64,000 nucleotides of DNA from Hemerocallis citrina (Eukaryota > Streptophyta > Magnoliopsida > Asparagales > Asphodelaceae), in assembly GCA_017893485.1 (NCBI GenBank), contig CM030358.1, positions 255,047,228 to 255,111,227 of the forward strand, read 5' to 3'. A program made the position numbers and the translations under genes. Numbering within the stretch: the first letter of the stretch is position 1; each line of letters starts with the position of its first letter. Below are positions 12,642 through 24,200 of this stretch, piece after piece. A model generated the notes under the pieces. It was not told the origin of the DNA. It searched no databases and saw nothing but the letters and a program-made list of their open reading frames with translations.

Positions 12642-13259
12642 TGATATGGCTAAAAATGGGGTCAAATCGGAACCATCCAAACATGGCGCGAATCTCAAAG
12701 CCTGGGGGCAAAATGGTAATTTTGCTTACAAACGGGTTTGAAATGGATACTGGGTCTTCTCTCCAAAAGCCCAGTGACCCACAAACGGATCCATCTCAAC
12801 TGGGTACGGGTTTCAACCCGCGACAAACCCAGTCCAGTAGGATAAAATTAGGGTTTCTGATTAATCCTAATCAACGGCCCTGATTCATATCTATCCTTTC
12901 ACTGGGAATTAGGGATTACATTCCTAATCTGATCATCAGGATTACATTCCTTATCCAATCACAGGGATTACATTCCTAATTTGATCCCTGAGGCGACTAT
13001 AAATACCCCCCATCTACCACCATTAAGAGGTAATCAATCTTTTGCCAATTTACGCTCTCTCATAATCATTTCTGATTACTGACTTGAGCGTCGGAGAGTG
13101 CGTCGCCGGGATCAACCCTGGTGTCTCACACTTTTTGCAGGTGAACGGTGGGAGTCAACGGTCAAACTCCGGTGAGAAGGTACAAGTTTTTGCTATTCGG
13201 TTTTTCTAAGAATCCACAAATACTATCTGTTTGCCCCCACACCAGATTTAGCGGTAACA
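12642..13259 (+). mobile_element. solo LTR, Tat/Ogre-like
   Basis: Begins TGATATGGC, ends GCGGTAACA, and is flanked by a perfect 5 bp duplication TGGTC (12637-12641 and 13260-13264). A promoter-like region is visible: ctataaatacc at about 12998, then ctgacttgagcgtcggag at about 13080. No internal region or second LTR is present, so it is a solo LTR from recombination. The motif after the TATA box is typical of Tat/Ogre/Athila LTRs; that assignment is from memory. Confidence 0.8.
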
Positions 13260-13899
13260 TGGTCAATGACCAAAAAAGCACTAATCAGGGCCGGCCCTAG
13301 GGTAGGGCCCAAAGGGCGACCGCCCCGGGCCCCTAAACTTTTGGGGCCGCATATCTATAATTTTCAATTTTTTAGTTAAAATTAATTTTTTTTAAAGAGA
13401 CTCCAAGAGTCACAACTGTCCAGTTTTAAAGTTCAACGGTCTGTATACTTTGGGTTGCTAAGTTGGTGACTTGGAAATTGATTTCTTGTTAATGATAATA
13501 ACTGATCATTATGGTTCTTAGTTCTTGATTAATTTTAACACTCAAATCAATGTAATCAGTAATCCACTTCATTTCTTATAGTAGGCAGCAGAGTCTAGGT
13601 TTGGTTGGATGACTGGGTTTAGGTTATAGTTAGTTTCGTTGGCCTTTTGGCTTTGGATCCCCTTAGAAGGTATTTCCATTACGTATTCATATAGTTATTA
13701 GATTTTCAAATATCATTATTAAATTATAATTGAAATGTTTATCATAAATCCCAAAGGAATTAAAGAAAACTTGTACTTTCATTACAAAGTGAAAGTTGTA
13801 TGATGAATGTTCTGCTCTTCTAAAAATATTGCATTAGATATGAAAATTAAATATGTTTTTCCTAAAAAAACAAAAAATTCGAAGAAAGAAATAATTTGA

Positions 13900-15420
13900 T
13901 GAGAATGCACATGAAGATAACACACAATCTACTGAAGATTCTTTTAGAGTTAATTATTTTATTGTTGTAGTAGATGTTGTTATTGCTGCCTTAAAAAGTA
14001 GATTTGAACAATTGCAAATATTTGCTGACATTTTTGGATTCTTGTTTGATTCAAAAAGGTAAAAATCTTTAGATGATAATAAGTTGAAAAATTATTGTGT
14101 CAATCTTGAAAATGCTTTGAAACATGGTAGCATTGTAGATGTTGATTCAAATAATTTATTTTCTGAATTGAAAGTATTATAATTGACTTTACCAGCAGAA
14201 AAAAGGCAACCATTGAAATCCTGGAGTCCGTACATATTTTTGCTTGTGATCCTAATGTTTCAATTGTTTATAGAATATTGTTGACTATACCTGTGACTGT
14301 GACATCTGCTGAAAGAAGTTTTTCTATATTAAAAATATTAAAATCTTATTTGAGATCGACTAAGTCACAAGAGATGTTGAATGAATTAGCAATCTTATGT
14401 ATTGAAAAGGATTTACTGGGAAAAAATAATTTGGAAAACATTATTGATGATAGGGGTGGACAACTATTATCCGAACCGATTAATCCGAACCAATCCAACC
14501 CGAACCGACCGGTTTTTAACCGAACTAATTGGGGATTTGGGTTGGCCCGGTTCTTGATCTTCAATAACCAACTGGACCGGTTCGGTTGTTGGATGAGGCT
14601 TACAAATAACCGTCGAAACTGAACTGACCATACCTTTACGCATAAATCCATAAAAAAGATAGTTCTCTTTTAATTTCTTGAATATACAAATAGTCATTTC
14701 TCATTTTCTTAGATATACAAATAGTCTTCTTTAATTTCTTTATTACAAACCGAGCAGTTGTTTTACCTATGTTTTGATTCTCCATAATCCTGTGTGTTAT
14801 GTTGTTGAGAAATGCTTGATTTACAGTGTGGCTCAGCTTAATAGAATCATGAAGTTGATGTAACATTCAGTAGTTACTTTAATCAAGTCAAGCAGAAAAT
14901 ATTTTCTAAATCTTTTTTTATTGTACCTAAAATTCAATTAGTTATGGTTATTGATGTTTCTTTTATGATAATAAACTAAGATTACAGAAGTATACAAGTG
15001 AAAAAGCAGTTTATCTCACCCATTTAAGCGTCATTATCTCAAACAATTAGTGCAAAATTCATTAACAACTTGTGATTTTATGAATCTTCATTTAAAATTC
15101 ATTTATGAATAACAAATAGCAGGTTGTTTCTTAAGTTTGATTGAAGTTGATCTTATAAATTTCAACAAAATTATAAATGATGTTGAAGGTGAAAAGTAGC
15201 ATACCAAACCGACCATCCAATCCAATCCAAACCGAGCTTAATTGGCTTGGATGGAAACTGATCCAATTAAAATTCGGATTGGTTGCGGATGAGAAAATTC
15301 AAAAACCGATCTTCTTTGGATCAGTAGTGAATGATCCATATTAGGTCGGATACAGACAGATGCCCACCCCTAATTGATGAATTTGCTTCTGAAACTACTA
15401 GAATAAGTAATTTTAAATGA
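13900..15420 (+). pseudogene. hAT transposase remnant, C-terminal dimerisation domain
   Basis: The remnant has stops and frame changes upstream (about 13980-14270: ALKSRFEQLQIFADIFGFLF). It then has an open stretch with IPVTVTSAERSFSILKILKS and LNELAILCIEKDLL, the hATC dimerisation domain of plant hAT transposases of the TTF zinc-finger type. The coding sequence is cut at 14450 by a nested element. It resumes at 15373, where the expected C-terminus (EFASETTRISNFK, then stop) is still legible. It is inactive. Confidence 0.85.
14451..15372. mobile_element. non-autonomous hAT element nested in the hAT transposase
   Basis: The ends TAGGGGTGGACA (14451) and TGCCCACCCCTA (15372) are inverted repeats. 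The 8 bp duplication ATTGATGA is perfect on both sides (14443-14450, 15373-15380). GC-rich ends contain repeated accgaaccgg-type words, common in this element class. It has no transposase of its own. Confidence 0.88.
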
Positions 15421-15666
15421 TTGTTGTTACTTTTTAGTTTTGTTGTAATCTTGTTTTGCAGTTGAAAATATTTTAGAGGCTTGGAGCTGTCAAGATAATT
15501 TGTAACTAGTAGACATATATGTGATCATTTATTATAATACTTGTATGACGAATTTTTGAATTTTTGAATTATTTTTAAGCTTTCTTGTCATTGAAGTATT
15601 TATATATGACTATATTTCTGTGGTAATTTTGGACATGTAAATTATTTATATATATATTAAGAGAAA

Positions 15667-16056
15667 AGTGAGCCTCATATAGAGTATGAGGAAATTTTCC
15701 TCATACAAAGTGATTATACTCACTTGGTGGGGCCATTATGGAAGATCCATTCCGTTCATCATGTTTATCATGCTAATGGATGTATGTGTAGAAAAAATCA
15801 AGTGGTTTGGAGGTCATTCACCCATGCATCATGTGGTTGAAAAATGAACGATTTCAACAGTAATATAAATCGAACCACAAATTAGACCCACATGATGCAT
15901 GGGTGAACGACCTTCAAACAACTTGATTTTTTCTACACTTACATCTATTAGCATGATAAACATGATGGACGAATTGGATCTTCCATAATGGCCCTACAAA
16001 GTGAGTATAATCACTTTGTATGAGGAAAATTTTCTCATACAAATATGAGGCTCACA
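15667..16056. mobile_element. foldback MITE (family A, copy 1)
   Basis: agtgagcctcatat at the left is mirrored by atatgaggctcac at the right. The arms remain complementary across about 170 bp each, for example ggccattatggaagatcc against ggatcttccataatggcc. It lies within the hAT element, after the transposase remnant. Confidence 0.82.
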
Positions 16057-16793
16057 TTACTCATATATTAATGTATTTCAATTACTAAAAAAAATGGCCT
16101 CATAATTTTTGTTCGCCCCGGACTTCCAAATTGTTAGGACCGACCCTGACACTAAAGTTAGTTTCGTTCAGTTTAATGTAGGTCGACACACTTAATAAAT
16201 TAAAACGAATTAAACACTGTTAACAAGATCATATTATTAACATCAATAAGGGACTGGGATGATCACTCTAGCTAACTTGGCTTTTTTTTTGAAGAATTTT
16301 TTAGCTAACTTACGTTAGAAGGCATCTCAAAGTTCATATCTAAATTAAAAATCCACAATGTTATAAATGGTCTACATCTTAAAATGTATATGTATACAAA
16401 ATTTGAAAAGATTTCCAGCGAATTACAACCGGTTATCATAAACCGAAAAATTGGTATTCCATAAAAGGTCTAGAATTATTCCTTTTTTAGTGTCATGATG
16501 AGTGGCTAATTATAATTTGTCAAATTCATTTACTATTTACACAAATATCTTTTGTGATGCAGATCCTATATAACGGTGTGAATTTTTGGTTTAGATAACT
16601 GAGAATAATTCATATTTGACTCACTTGCTTGGAGCATATGGAAACAAATATTTATTGCTTGGAGCATATGGAAATAAATATTTACGAGAGGTGATAATTT
16701 GAAACTGACAAAATTGTGAGTGGCCTTCGTTAAAAAAAAAACCCCTTTTTTAAAAAAAAGGGTCGACCAGCTTTGTTGTATGCGTAATTTTTG

Positions 16794-16801
16794 TATAAAT
16801 A
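16794..16801 (+). promoter_or_regulatory. TATA box of the MSL gene
   Basis: TATAAATA lies 140 bp upstream of the assigned ATG at 16941. This suggests transcription starts near 16825 with a short 5' leader. The upstream promoter is only about 330 bp long before the older repeat sequence begins. An A/T hairpin (cccttttttaaaaaaaaggg, about 16742-16762) sits just above the box. Confidence 0.6.
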
Positions 16802-16940
16802 GAAACACCGAGCAATACTCTAATTATTAAAACCCTAAACTCCCATGTTCTAAAACCCTAATAGCAAAACCTCGTAAATAAATAAAACATACCAGATTGC
16901 CGTGAACCTTTTTCTTCCTCCTTTCTCGAATATTTCGACC

Positions 16941-19900
16941 ATGGATTCCATCCGCAAATCCTTCATATCCTCCCTCAAATACTCCGACTCCGAGCACCGC
17001 CCCATTCTCCGCCCCAACTCCGACGACCACCTCCAAGAACCCGTCGTTAACATCGACAACAACAGCAACAACAACAGCCAGATTTGGCGCGACTCTAGCT
17101 ACCAGTTCTGGAAAGGCGACGACGGCGACCCCAACAACTTCACCTTGTCCAGCAAGAATAATACAATGCCCGAAATCGTCGAGGATCCCCCCTCCAAGCT
17201 CATCCACACCTTCATCGACAAGCAGCGCGCCGCCGGCGTCGAGCTCTCCCTCGACATGGACGCCTTCGAGCTCGACGACCTCAAGAAGTCCCCCTCCCCG
17301 CCGTCCAAAGTCTCCTTCTCCGAGCACGAATCTCCAAGCACTTCCGACGACGAGGATGATTCCCTCAAAGAGGAGCCAGATTCGCCCAAGGTTGTACGGA
17401 GCTCGTCTTTCCAGAGGCAGTCCGGTCTTCTCCGGCTGAAGACGAGGTCGAGACTCATCGACCCGCCAGTGATCTCACCTCCGGCGCCACGTGGCGACGG
17501 CGTGAGGCGATCGGGGGGGATGATTCCTCCGCCGCGGAATTCGGGTGCGTTGAAGTCGGGGTTTTTAGGGAAGGCTGATGAGGAAGAGGAGGAGGAGGAG
17601 GAGGACGACGACGACGACGACGATCCGTTTCTTGATGAGGACGTTCCCGAGGACTTCAAGAAGGTGAAGTTTGGGAAGTTGGCGATTTTGCAGTGGGTGA
17701 GTTTGGTGGTGATTCTCGCCGCGTTGGTTTGCAGCCTTTCGGTGCCGGTGCTGAAGAGGCAGTTGGTGTGGGACCTGCATTTGTGGAAATGGCAGGTGAT
17801 GGTGCTGGCTTTGATTTGCGGGAGGCTGGTTTCGGGGTGGGTGATTAGAGTGGTTGTGTCCTTTATCGAGCGGAGTTTTATGCTGAGGAAGAGGGTTTTG
17901 TATTTTGTCTACGGGGTGCGGAAGGCGGTGCAGAACTCGCTGTGGCTGGGGCTGGTGTTGCTGACCTGGCATTACATGTTTGATAGGAAGGTGGAGAGGG
18001 AGACCGATAGTACTACGTTGATTTATGTTACCAAAGTGCTGATTTGTTTGCTGGTAGCGACGCTGATTTGGCTGGTGAAGAGTATACTGCTTAAGGTGTT
18101 GGCGTCCTCGTTTCATGTTACTACTTATTTCGAGAGGATTCAGGAGTCATTGTTTAAGCAGTATGTGATTGAGACGTTGTCGGGTCCGCCTTTGGTGGAG
18201 ATTCAACATTATAGGGACGAGGAGGGGTTTGCGGAGGTACTGCAGAAGAATCTTCAGAGTGCGGGGTGTAAGATTCCGAATGACTTGAAGGCGGCTGCTT
18301 TGAATAGTAGGAGTGGAAGAGTAATTGAGGAGGGTAGTGGAAATGGACTTGGGGGAAATAGTAAGAGCACACAGTTGGGGGTTGGGAGGAGTATTGGGAG
18401 ATCAGGGCCGATGTCGATGTCGATGTCGATGTCGAAGAAGGAAGTGAGTAAGCAGCAGAATGTGATTTCGATTGATCATTTGCATAAGCTTAATCAGAAG
18501 AATGTATCGGCGTGGAATATGAAACGGTTAATGAGGATCATTCGGTATGGGACCTTAACAACGCTCGATGAGCAATTGGGAAGCGAGTACGGGGAGGATG
18601 AGTCCGCCAAAGAGATTAGAAGCGAATTTCAGGCGAAGGTTGCTGCCAAGAAAATCTTTAATAATGTTGCCAAACCGGGATCCAAGTAAGCATTCCTTCT
18701 ACTTGCTCCTTTTATTCTTAGTCCTATTTATGGAACTACTTGCATTTGTAGTTGCGTACCTCATGAATGGGTCATGTTTGTTTTTCCACTTGTAGTAGTA
18801 TGTCTTTGAATCTTATCATGATCATATATAATTTGATATAGAGGAAAGCGAAATTTTAAAATTTTCCTTTTATATAGTATAGTTGTACTCATACGGGTGA
18901 GACTTTATATGGATAAATCATACTATTCATTATGTGTTTCTAACTCCATAAGGGAAATGAGTAAAAAAAATCAAAGTTGCCCGAAGGCTTCTTACCTATG
19001 AAGCACAGATACGAGTACGACACGAGTACGGGAATATGTGATTTTACAAAAAAATTGGCTACGGGTATATTGGTGGATACGTTAAATATAATATATTTTA
19101 TATTATATATATAACTATTTGTTTATTTGTTTTGTTAAAAATGCAAATATTTGAACCAATTCTTAGAATTTGAGAATGCATTATAATTATGAGCATTTTT
19201 GGAAAAATTAATTGATAATCTAACTATCAACAATTGGGTATACTTTTTTTGTTTTATAGTATAACATAAAACATTAAGTTTTTGAAATTAGAGGAGGCCC
19301 CAAACATATATCTAAACATAATTGCGTCCAAAGTTACAAAAATGTATTTAAAAAATGGATACTCCTTGGGTATGCACCTGGAGTACCTAAAGAGTATCGG
19401 CACCCTATACGCACCTGACACGGGTACGTTGGTTATTTTGAAGTACCCGTGCTTCCTAGCTTCTTACCCATGCATTGCATAACTCCAATTTGTTATATTA
19501 TTGAAAAGTTGTTAATTGCAATCACTTAAAACATGGAAAGAAGATCTCCAAATCACATGATATTTTATAGACATACATATTTTGACATTAAAATCGAAGT
19601 TAACCGTCCACTGGGGGGAGGGGGTTCTATCATAGGAAGCACTGGTACTTCCAAATAGCCAATGTACCCGTGTCGGGTGCGTATCGGGTGCCGATACTCA
19701 CCCAAGGAGTACCTATTTTTTAAATACATTTTTTGCAACTTTTAGAAACACCTATGTTGAGATAAATACTTGGTGTTCTAGTGAAATTTCAAAATTTTGT
19801 TGTTAACCATTATGCTTAAACACAAATCAAATATACCCAAAGAATCGATAGTTATATTAACATTTTTTCCCTCCAAAATGCTCAGAATTGTAATGTATTC

Positions 19901-21173
19901 TTATAGTTCTATAAATTTGTTTAAATTTTGCATTTTTAACAAGATAAATACTTTTTTATTTATGAAAATAATATAAGATTATTTACATTTAACTTACCCA
20001 CCAATGCACCCATATCCCATTTTTTTGTAAAATTATGTATGCCCGTATCCGTGTCGTGTCGTACCCGCTCATAGGTTCCATCATCAAGTAGTTATAAACT
20101 CTATGTGAGAAAATTGCCTCCCATAAGTATGAGGCTCTATTTTCTCGTTGTGATAACATATTAACCACAATGAGAGATAGTTTCACCTTAATCACAGTTT
20201 ATTACATCCCAAATTTAACCGTAGCACATCTTTTGATAGCTTTGCTTCTCTTCAGATGGAAATGCTACAACATCCAAGCATCGAGTGCAGTCTGATCATC
20301 CACCATTCCGCATCAGTCTACAACCTGTAACATTCATCACATGACCAAATACAATTATCCAAGTATGAATAACAGAACTTAAGTAAACATTCATATACAG
20401 AACTAGGAAAACGAATTACAAGTTTTGCACTCCTGTAATTGATCTCTATAGAGCTATATCAGGGTGTTAGATATTATTATGGTCCCATATTGGTTGTAAA
20501 GTTGTTTTGATATTTGTTCTCCTCCTATATATAGGTGGTATTGTACTTGGTTGAACTCAATTCAATATTCAGTATTGTTTTCATCTTTCTGATTTATCTT
20601 AACATGGTATCAGAGCCAAGTTATACAAATTTCTTCCCAAAACACTATATCTCACAAAAAAAAAACTTCATCTTCAACCTCCCGTCCAGATCCATTGTCG
20701 TCGAAACCCTACCACCATCTACCATCGTCGAGGCGTCCACTGTTCTCGACGCCTCCAGTCGTCGAGGCCTCCAATTGTCGCGCCTCCAATAGCTACCCCC
20801 CTCCCTCTTGATCCCTCAGCTGCTGTTCTTGACTCCATGGACTCCGTGATGCTTTGCTCATGGCTGGATCTATCCATCGCTGCCACACCGCCGCCAAAGA
20901 TCCCCACTCCCAAACCCATCCACCTCTCGAGTCTCCACCTCCCAGCCGCTCCAAATCTCGACCTCTCTAGTCTCCACCGCTCTCAACCTCCTCACGTCAT
21001 CCTGCTGCCTCCATTCGACCTCTCCCACATTGCCAACCTCCACCCTCCAGTCGAACGACCCACCCCTGTGCTCCCCGTCGCCCTGTGCTCCCCCAGCTGC
21101 CCCTCTTCACTGCCATCACCAACCCTAGCCGCCTCTCTCTTCTTCCCTCTTTCTTTAATATTTTCAAAAAAGA

Positions 21174-21267
<94 letters not shown>

Positions 21268-24200
21268 GTATTACTACTTGATGTCATCTCAGTCTCTCCC
21301 ACATATTTCCACCTCCACTGACTTCCCTAATGCAATCGTCTCTCGTTTACCCTCCAGATTCAAAAAGCAGCAGCGGCACTCTCAGTCTGCCTCCGGCCTC
21401 CTACCTTCTCCTTACATCATTCCTTACCCTACCCCACCTCTGCTTCTGCCACTGGTAGCACCGTCCTACTTCCTACCCCGATCCAGACACCAGCAGCATC
21501 TCTCTCCATATTGTGCTCTCAGTCACAGCAGCGCTAGTCTTATTTCTCCTCGCAGTGCTTCTTCCCTCACATCCTCGGCCATGCCCGTCACTCCAGCCTT
21601 GCCGTCTCCTACTGATTAGGCTAATCGTCAGCAATGCCTCACTCAGCTAGAACTACAGCTCATGGGTCAGTCTATCAATGCTGGCTCCTATGCTCCTGCA
21701 CTTTCTACCACTCCCGGTATGAATTCATTCTGGATTTTAGATTCTGGTGCATCACATCATCTCACTAGTAACCAGACACTATTCACCACCTGCACAGCAC
21801 TTCCCTCTCATTCTCCATCTCTACACACAGCTGATGGCTCACAACTTCTTATTACACACTCAGGGATAATTAATTCTCTCACTCTCTCATTACCATTTGT
21901 TCTCTATGCTCCTCATTTATCAATAAATCTTATTTTTTTAGTGCATTGTGCGATAGTGGTCTTGTGGTTACTTTTGACTCTTTAGGTTGTTCTATTATTG
22001 ATTCCTCCACCGGTGAGGAGTTTGGGCGTGCTAGTCGTCAGGGTCGTCTATATTATCTAGATTTTCTTTGTGCACATTACTCTTCTTCTAGTTTTGCCGG
22101 TATTATTTTCCTCTGATGCTGATCTATGGCATAGACGTTTAGGTCATATTAGCGTATCACGACTCCAGACTATAGTTCGCAGTGGTGCCCTTGATTCTCT
22201 CACTTTTAAATATTTATCTGATTGTCAGGGCTGTCATTTGGCCAAACACATTGCCCTACCCTTTAGTCACAAAAGAACTTCTGAAATCACCCACCCTTCA
22301 ACTAGTTCATTCTGACAAATGGGGACCCTCTCCCGTACCTTCGTGGAAAGGCTATCTCTATTATGTTGTCTTCATCGATGACTTCACTAGACATACATGG
22401 GTTTTTCTTATGCGTCAGCGATCTGAAATACCTGATATTTACTGGTTTTTTACAACTATGATTCACATTCAGTTCGGTGTGCGCATTAAGAATTTTCGAT
22501 CGGATGGTGCACGTGAGTACACTTACACCACTATGAGATCGATCCTTCAGTCCCATGGTACCCTTTTTCAGCAATCATGCCTTCACACACATGAGCAGAA
22601 TGGGGTAGCTGAACGCAAGCATTGTCACAGCCTTGAGACGGCTCGCGCTCTTTTACTCTCCTTTTTCGCTCTTCATTCTTTCTGGACTGAAGCTATCATG
22701 ATCTCTGTTAGTCTCATCAATATTACTCTCTCGTCTGCCCTAGCTGGTACGATGCCTTATGAGGTTTTTTATCATTCACCTCCCGACTACAGTATGCTCC
22801 ATACCTTTGGGTGCACCTGTTACGTCATTCTCCCTCCTACTGAGCGCACGAAGCTCTTCGCTTGTGCTGCTAAGTGTGTTCACCTAGGTCTCAGTTATGA
22901 ACACAAAGGTTATCGTTGTTTTGATCCATCAGCAGATCATGTCTACATTTCTCGACATGTATCATTTGTGGAAGACTCTCCTTACTACCTGACCCCCCCC
23001 AAGGATACTAGATTTTTCGATTCCCCAGTTATTACTAGTTCCCCGACTTTATCTTCCCGCATTCCTTTTGATCCCACTCCTCTGGCTCCATTTACATCTC
23101 ATTCAGTCCTTACACCTATTGTTCCCCCTACCGAAACACCACCTTCATCCCCACAGCAACCAGCACACATCCCACCTACTTCCCCACCGACACATGCACC
23201 TACTCCACCGTCCTCATCCCACACCCTTTCAGTCCACCACCTCTTCGTCAGGTTACCCGTTCCACTTCTGGTATTCCTCCGGCACGTTATACACCTGATG
23301 CCACTGGTCTTTCTGACCAGTTTGGTTTTGCCACTCTCGCTTCCTACTCACCACAGTTTCATGCATATCTCACTGCTATACACTCTACACGTGAGCCCAG
23401 AATCTATCAAGACGCAATTCAATATCCTGAATGGAGGAAAGCTATTGCAGAGGAATTCAGTGTATTTGATCAGATTGACACTTGGGATGTTGTTTCTCTG
23501 CCAGAGGGCGTTCAGCCTATTAGCTGTAAATAGATCTTCAAGGTCAAATATCAACCTGATGGATCTATTGAGCGGCACAAGGCTTGTCTAATAGCCCGAG
23601 GATTTACTCAGGAGCATGGCATTGATTATGATGAGACCTTTGCTCCCGTTGCACAGATGACTACTGTTCGCACTCTTCTTGCTGTTGCAGCCATCCGCCA
23701 ATGGCCATTGTACCAGATGGACATGAAGAATGCTTTTCTTCATGGTACCTTATCTGAGGTTGTTTATATGGATCCTCCTCCTAACCTCCCTCCTCCTCCT
23801 CATCATGTTTGCCGGTTGCGTCGGGCTATATATGGTTTGAAGCAGGCCTCTCGAGCTAGGTTTGAGTGTTTTTGCCTTGTCATCACCAAGGCTGGTTTTA
23901 ATCAAAGTTTTCAGGACCATTCTATGTTTATGCGGTCATCACCGCAGGGAAGGATAATTCTACTACTTTATATTGATGATATGATCATTACTGGGGATGA
24001 CTCTGTGGGCATTACATTCACCCAGAAATACCTTCATCAGCAGTTTCATATAAAAGACCTTGGCAGACTATGTTATTTTTTGGGCCTAAAGATTGCTCAT
24101 GGATCTCGGGGAATACTCATTTCTCAACAGAAATACACATCAGATATTATCTCCGCTGCATGCCTTTTTGACAGTAGATCAGCCGATACACCCTTAGAGC

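Larger units (their letters stand above)
13286..16148 (+). mobile_element. hAT transposon, degenerate
   Basis: Terminal inverted repeats CAGGGCCGGCCCTA (13286) and its near complement ending ACCGACCCTG (16148) are flanked by an 8 bp direct repeat matching 6 of 8 bases (gcactaat / acactaaa). The interior contains the C-terminal part of an hAT transposase, interrupted by a 922 bp nested element and followed by a foldback MITE. Confidence 0.82.
12597..16462. repeat. tandem duplication, copy 2, split by two insertions
   Basis: Three pieces of the repeat can be joined: 12597-12641, 13260-13285 and 16149-16462. The gaps hold a 618 bp solo LTR and a 2.9 kb hAT element, each with its own target duplication. 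Copy 1 shows the uninterrupted order, so it serves as an empty-site reference. Confidence 0.75.
18838..20145. mobile_element. foldback MITE (family A, copy 2) in MSL intron 1, twice interrupted
   Basis: The outer pieces (18838-18996, 19460-19633, 20076-20145) resemble the family A MITE at 15667-16056: ttgtactcatacgggtgag on the left and cataagtatgaggctc on the right. Two MULE-type elements of one family split it. Exact outer ends are uncertain by some tens of bases. Confidence 0.6.

Noticed and set aside
16902..16940. Extended MSL start at 16902
   Set aside because: The codon there is GTG; the ATG at 16941 begins the conserved MDSIRK start.
17099..18116. Long antisense open frames under MSL exon 1
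   Set aside because: Shadows of the GC-rich, strongly coding exon on the + strand.
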